The notes under the pieces are model-generated. The model had not been told where the DNA came from. It saw only the letters and a list, made by a program, of their open reading frames with translations, and did no database searches. The translations under genes were made by a program, and so were the position numbers. A DNA stretch of 23,140 nucleotides from Candidatus Zixiibacteriota bacterium (GTDB lineage: Bacteria > Zixibacteria > MSB-5A5 > SM23-73-2): NCBI GenBank assembly GCA_030615745.1, contig JAUWYR010000041.1, positions 1 through 23,140 on the forward strand, read 5' to 3'. Below, in pieces: positions 19,819-23,140 of this stretch; the stretch's first letter is position 1; each line of letters begins with the position of its first letter.

Positions 19819-21216
19819 CTATTTCTCTATTCTTATTTTATATTTCCTCATCAAAGCCTGAAAATTTGATCTCTGCATCCCCACATCTCTGGCTGATCTG
19901 GTTATGTTCCAGTCGTTTCTGGTTAAGGCATCCAGAATGAATGATTTTTCAATACTTTCAACAGCAGATTCCCTCACCTTCTTTTTTGTTCCCTTTAACT
20001 CTTTTGAAGTTTTGGGGATAGGGGTATCAGGATGAGCTGTCTCAGCTTTGACTGCAAAGGGGAGGTGCTCAGTAGTGATAGTATCACCTTCAGCCATTAC
20101 AATAGCTCGCTCGATCACATTCTCCAGCTGCCTAACATTTCCGGGCCAACTATAGGCATTTAACATATTCATCGCATCGACTGAGATACTTTTGATATTC
20201 TTGTTCATCTCCTTAGCATATTTTCTAAAAAAATGATAAGCTAAAAGGGGAATGTCATCTTTTTTTTCCCTTAAAGGTGGTATAGTGATGCTGAACACAT
20301 TCAATCGGTAAAAAAGGTCCTCCCGGAATTGTTTCTCTTCCACCATTTTTTCCAAGTCTTTATTAGTGGCTACAATAAATCTTAAATTTACCTTTTTAGG
20401 ATTGACTCCCCCAACCGGGGTGAACTCCCTTTCCTGGATCACCCTCAAAAGTTTAGACTGAAAATTTTGGTTTATATCCCCAATCTCGTCTAAAAAAATG
20501 GATCCACCATCAGCTATCTCAAATAGTCCTGGTTTGGTCACTATTGCCCCGGTGAAGGACCCTTTAACATGACCGAAAAGCTCAGATTCCAAAAGTTCTT
20601 GAGCAAACACTCCGCAGTCGACCGGAACAAAGGGTTTTTGCTTTCTATGGCTATTGAAATGGATAGCTCGGGCGATGAGCTCTTTGCCTGTCCCGCTTTC
20701 CCCCCGAATTAGAACGGTGCTATCTGTTGGAGCAACTTTACGAACTAACTTATATACTTCCAGCATCTTGGGGCTATTGCCAATAATATTATCGAATCCA
20801 TATTTAGCCTCTAACTCTTTTCGCAGGTAGATATTCTCAAAAATTAGGCTTTTTTTTTCCAGAGCCTTTTCAATCACAATTAAAACTTCATCCGGGGTGA
20901 AAGGCTTGGGGATGTAATCAAAAGCTCCTAATTTCATTGCCTGGACCGCGGACTGGACTGTGGAGTAACCGGTGATCATAATCACTATGGTATCCGGGTA
21001 TTTTTCCTTGACCTTTTCCAGAACTTCCATCCCATCGATCCCCGGCATCTTCATATCAGTGATCACAATATCAAATGGCTCTTTTTCCAGAAGCTCAAAA
21101 GCTTCCTGACCGGAAAGGGCGGTAAAGACCTGATGCCCGCCACCTTTCAGTATCTTCCGACAACTCTTCAATACAATCTCCTCATCGTCCACCACCAATA
21201 TTTTAGCTTTAGTCAT
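19819..21216 (-). CDS. NtrC-family sigma-54-dependent response regulator
   Basis: 465 residues in three parts. Receiver 3-120 with Asp54 as phosphoacceptor and Lys104. AAA+ domain about 142-375: Walker A GESGTGKE at 172-179, GSFTGA at 219-224 (the sigma-54 contact loop, with Ser for the common Ala), Walker B IFLDEIGD, and the arginine-finger region FREDLFYRLNVF. C-terminal Fis-type helix-turn-helix about 421-462 (WNITRSARDVGMQRSNFQAL). It activates sigma-54 promoters after phosphorylation by the kinase encoded just upstream, whose stop codon overlaps this ATG (ATGA). Its most obvious local target is the promoter at 15560-15575, because that operon also starts with a closely similar receiver. 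Confidence 0.96.
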   Translation of the reverse strand: MTKAKILVVDDEEIVLKSCRKILKGGGHQVFTALSGQEAFELLEKEPFDIVITDMKMPGIDGMEVLEKVKEKYPDTIVIMITGYSTVQSAVQAMKLGAFDYIPKPFTPDEVLIVIEKALEKKSLIFENIYLRKELEAKYGFDNIIGNSPKMLEVYKLVRKVAPTDSTVLIRGESGTGKELIARAIHFNSHRKQKPFVPVDCGVFAQELLESELFGHVKGSFTGAIVTKPGLFEIADGGSIFLDEIGDINQNFQSKLLRVIQEREFTPVGGVNPKKVNLRFIVATNKDLEKMVEEKQFREDLFYRLNVFSITIPPLREKKDDIPLLAYHFFRKYAKEMNKNIKSISVDAMNMLNAYSWPGNVRQLENVIERAIVMAEGDTITTEHLPFAVKAETAHPDTPIPKTSKELKGTKKKVRESAVESIEKSFILDALTRNDWNITRSARDVGMQRSNFQALMRKYKIRIEK

Positions 21217-22802
21217 TTACTTTTCCCCTTTTTTCCAATTTCTGAGGTTTTTTCTTTTATCGGTAACTTCACAGTAAAGGTAGTCCCTTTTCCCACCTGG
21301 CTTTTCACCTCTAATTTGCCTCGATGCCTTTCAATTATGCCATAGCTTACAGAAAGCCCCAGGCCAGTCCCCTTTCCTTGTTTTTTAGTTGTGAAGAAAG
21401 GGTCGAAGATTCTTGGTAAATTCTTCTCTGGAATTCCAATGCCGGTATCAGTAAATCGAATAGCTGTCATCTCATCTTCGATCCCTGAAGACACGGTCAA
21501 AGTCCCTCCCTGGGGCATAGCCTCAATGGCATTGAGCAAGATATTTATAAATACCTGTTGAATCTGCCCCACATCTATCATTATTTTGGGCAAGTCCGGT
21601 TTGATTTTCTTCTGAATTTTGACATTTTGCATACTGGCTTGATGGGAAATCAAATTTATCGATTTATCTATCACCTCATTTATATCGGACAAAGCCTTAT
21701 GGGGTTCGGTCTGTCGGGCAAAGTCTAAAAGACCTTTAACGATCATTTTGCACCGATTGGTCTCATTTACGATAAGCTCTAAATCCTCCTTTTCAGGGTC
21801 TTTATCCTCCTTGGCTTTAAATAAGAGGGAAGAGTAGGTCAGAATTCCGGTTAATGGGCTATTGATCTCATGAGCAATACCAGCAACCAATTTACCTAAA
21901 GAAGCTAATTTCCCCGACTGAATCAACTGATTCTGGGTCATTCTCAACTCTTCAGTCCTTTCTTCCACCTTCTGCTCCAAGGTTTCCCCCCACTCCAGCA
22001 ATTTTTCATCTGCCTTTTTCAAATCTAAGGTCATTTGATTAAATGAGGAAGCCAACTGTCCGATCTCATCTTCAGTTTTAGTGGGAATGGAATAGTTAAG
22101 GTCCCCTTCGGCGATTTTTTTGGTTCCTTTGACTAATTCCCTGACCGGGCGAGTGACATATCGATTGATGGAAATACTGATAGTCACCGAGATCACCAAA
22201 AAGGCAATAATGGCGAAGAATATCATCTTATTTTGGACATCTTTTATCTCCTTATCCACTTCCGCTAAGGACATCCCGATGTCCAATACTCCCAAGACTT
22301 TCTGTTCTTGTGGGTGGGCATGGCAGTCCGGGGTATAACAATCGGGCTCATTATATATAGCAGATATGACTCCTAATACTCTATGACCTTGCTTGGTTTT
22401 GAAAATTCTGGAGCGGTCTGGCATGTCCAGTCTCTCTAAAGGTTTTTCCGCTGAATGACAGGCATAGCAGGCTTCAGCTTTCTTGTCCACCATTTCTCCA
22501 ATCTCATTTTTATCAGAGGAGAACATTATCTTCCCCTCTTTATTGAAAACCCTGATCTTCTCCAAACCCTCCTGCTCTCCGATGGTCTCGATGATCTGGT
22601 GTACATCTTCACTTAGGTTTCTCAGCATATCATATCTGGTGCTTCTCCTTATGGTCTCACTTATCCTTATAGCCCCCCGCGTCACCTCACCTATCAGGTG
22701 TTTTTTTTGCGAGGCGATATTAACATAGGCAAAGATTCCTATGGACAATATCAGGAAAAACCCCACCAAGCTTAGCTTCGCCCCAATACTTTTCCGCCAC
22801 AT
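21213..22802 (-). CDS. Sensor histidine kinase with periplasmic c-type heme motifs
   Basis: 529 residues. Membrane helices at about 9-29 and 193-213 enclose a periplasmic domain. It contains CYACH (112-116), a standard c-heme site, and C155-x4-C160-H161, a longer spaced CH motif that could bind a second heme or a metal. Then HAMP (214-265), coiled linker (265-300), phosphoacceptor His311 (AGIAHEINSPLTG), N box (NILLNAIEAMP), G1 DTGIGIP, FDPFFTTKKQGKGTGLGLS and a final GKGTTFTVKLP. The kinase is therefore expected to sense redox state, or a heme ligand such as NO or CO, outside the cytoplasm. ATG start; ribosome-binding site AAAGGATAA. It probably phosphorylates the overlapping NtrC-type regulator and perhaps also the receiver-GcvH protein. 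Confidence 0.94.
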   Translation of the reverse strand: MWRKSIGAKLSLVGFFLILSIGIFAYVNIASQKKHLIGEVTRGAIRISETIRRSTRYDMLRNLSEDVHQIIETIGEQEGLEKIRVFNKEGKIMFSSDKNEIGEMVDKKAEACYACHSAEKPLERLDMPDRSRIFKTKQGHRVLGVISAIYNEPDCYTPDCHAHPQEQKVLGVLDIGMSLAEVDKEIKDVQNKMIFFAIIAFLVISVTISISINRYVTRPVRELVKGTKKIAEGDLNYSIPTKTEDEIGQLASSFNQMTLDLKKADEKLLEWGETLEQKVEERTEELRMTQNQLIQSGKLASLGKLVAGIAHEINSPLTGILTYSSLLFKAKEDKDPEKEDLELIVNETNRCKMIVKGLLDFARQTEPHKALSDINEVIDKSINLISHQASMQNVKIQKKIKPDLPKIMIDVGQIQQVFINILLNAIEAMPQGGTLTVSSGIEDEMTAIRFTDTGIGIPEKNLPRIFDPFFTTKKQGKGTGLGLSVSYGIIERHRGKLEVKSQVGKGTTFTVKLPIKEKTSEIGKKGKSK

Positions 22803-22845
22803 AAGTTATCCTTTTATTAGTGAATTATTTCACAATCATCCAATT

Positions 22846-22874
22846 ATTATACGAAAGTTGCAAACCAAAGTTAA
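22846..22874 (-). promoter_or_regulatory. Putative promoter of the kinase-regulator operon
   Basis: On the - strand TTAACT (22874-22869), 17-base spacer, TATAAT (22851-22846), about 44 bases before the kinase ATG. The -10 is perfect, the -35 weak. Confidence 0.4.
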
Positions 22875-23022
22875 TCTAAAAAACCAATACAGTTTTGGCT
22901 TTCCGTATGGAATATTATTGATTCGATTCTGGATTGTCAAGGAATTTTGACTATAGGTATAGATTTAGAGAAGAAAAAGAAAGAAGAGGAACTTAACTGA
23001 AGAATTTTTTACCTTCGCTGGT

Positions 23023-23140
23023 TATTGGAACGTCCTCAGAGCTTTTTCGATCGGGTGGCGTATGCCTCAATAGAACGTATTCACCTTTCAAGATTTTGTT
23101 AACTACTCGGATAAACTTTTCCGGGGCTAAGGATTGAAGC
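23023..23140 (-). CDS. C-terminal end of an unidentified gene (partial)
   Basis: The - strand is open from the window edge and reads LQSLAPEKFIRVVNKILKGE, then YVLLRHTPPDRK, before stopping between 23023 and 22994; I am not certain of the exact stop. I do not recognise the family. The bases 22803-22990 after it hold only the putative kinase promoter. Confidence 0.3.

Overview
The window reads as bacterial chromosome of moderate-to-low GC from a Gram-negative (diderm) organism. The support is a Wzi-type outer-membrane barrel, two lipoproteins, a periplasmic c-heme sensor, an exosortase-type (IPTL-CTERM-like) C-terminal sorting signal and two secreted proteins ending in the same 71-residue dockerin-like module. 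From memory, paired dockerin repeats on hydrolases and beta-propellers, IPTL-type tails and HybAB-like redox modules are common in uncultured anaerobes of the FCB superphylum (Zixibacteria and relatives); this placement is inference and not shown by a marker gene.

Layout. Bases 1-3548 (+ strand) are a conserved block: the end of a UDP-sugar dehydrogenase, a Wzi-like capsule/outer-membrane protein, ispE, spoVG and tRNA-Gln(UUG). Immediately after the tRNA, bases 3549-12650 are accessory: a seven-bladed FG-GAP propeller with a sorting tail, a small membrane protein, a secreted M28 peptidase-dockerin, a divergent pair of lipoprotein genes (one Bor-like) and a second propeller-dockerin. The spaces between them are long and hold at least two families of short dispersed repeats, strong promoters of a shared TTGACAAAT type and several hairpins.

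Bases 12653-15575 (- strand) are a three-gene operon: a response regulator fused to a GcvH-like domain whose lipoyl lysine is replaced by arginine, a four-cluster ferredoxin with a C-terminal membrane helix, and a HybB/NrfD-type quinone-reactive membrane subunit. A canonical sigma-54 promoter (TGGCAC-N5-TTGCT) lies about 40 bases upstream. Bases 19819-22802 (- strand) encode a histidine kinase with periplasmic heme-binding CxxCH motifs and, overlapping it by 4 bases, an NtrC-type sigma-54 activator. I infer one circuit: periplasmic redox or ligand sensing by heme, then the sigma-54 activator, then the redox operon, whose first gene is itself a second receiver protein.

Between these two halves lies an insert, bases about 15835-19810. 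It holds an AT-rich putative RiPP locus (59-residue precursor ending in CVSGC, an intergenic hairpin, and two overlapping radical SAM/SPASM genes), the C-terminal relic of an integron-type integrase, a RelBE-type toxin-antitoxin pair, two copies of a palindromic repeat, and a 122-bp MITE inserted at CTAG in one copy. The RiPP locus is the best candidate for an undescribed system; the GcvH-fused regulator on a sigma-54 redox operon is the second.
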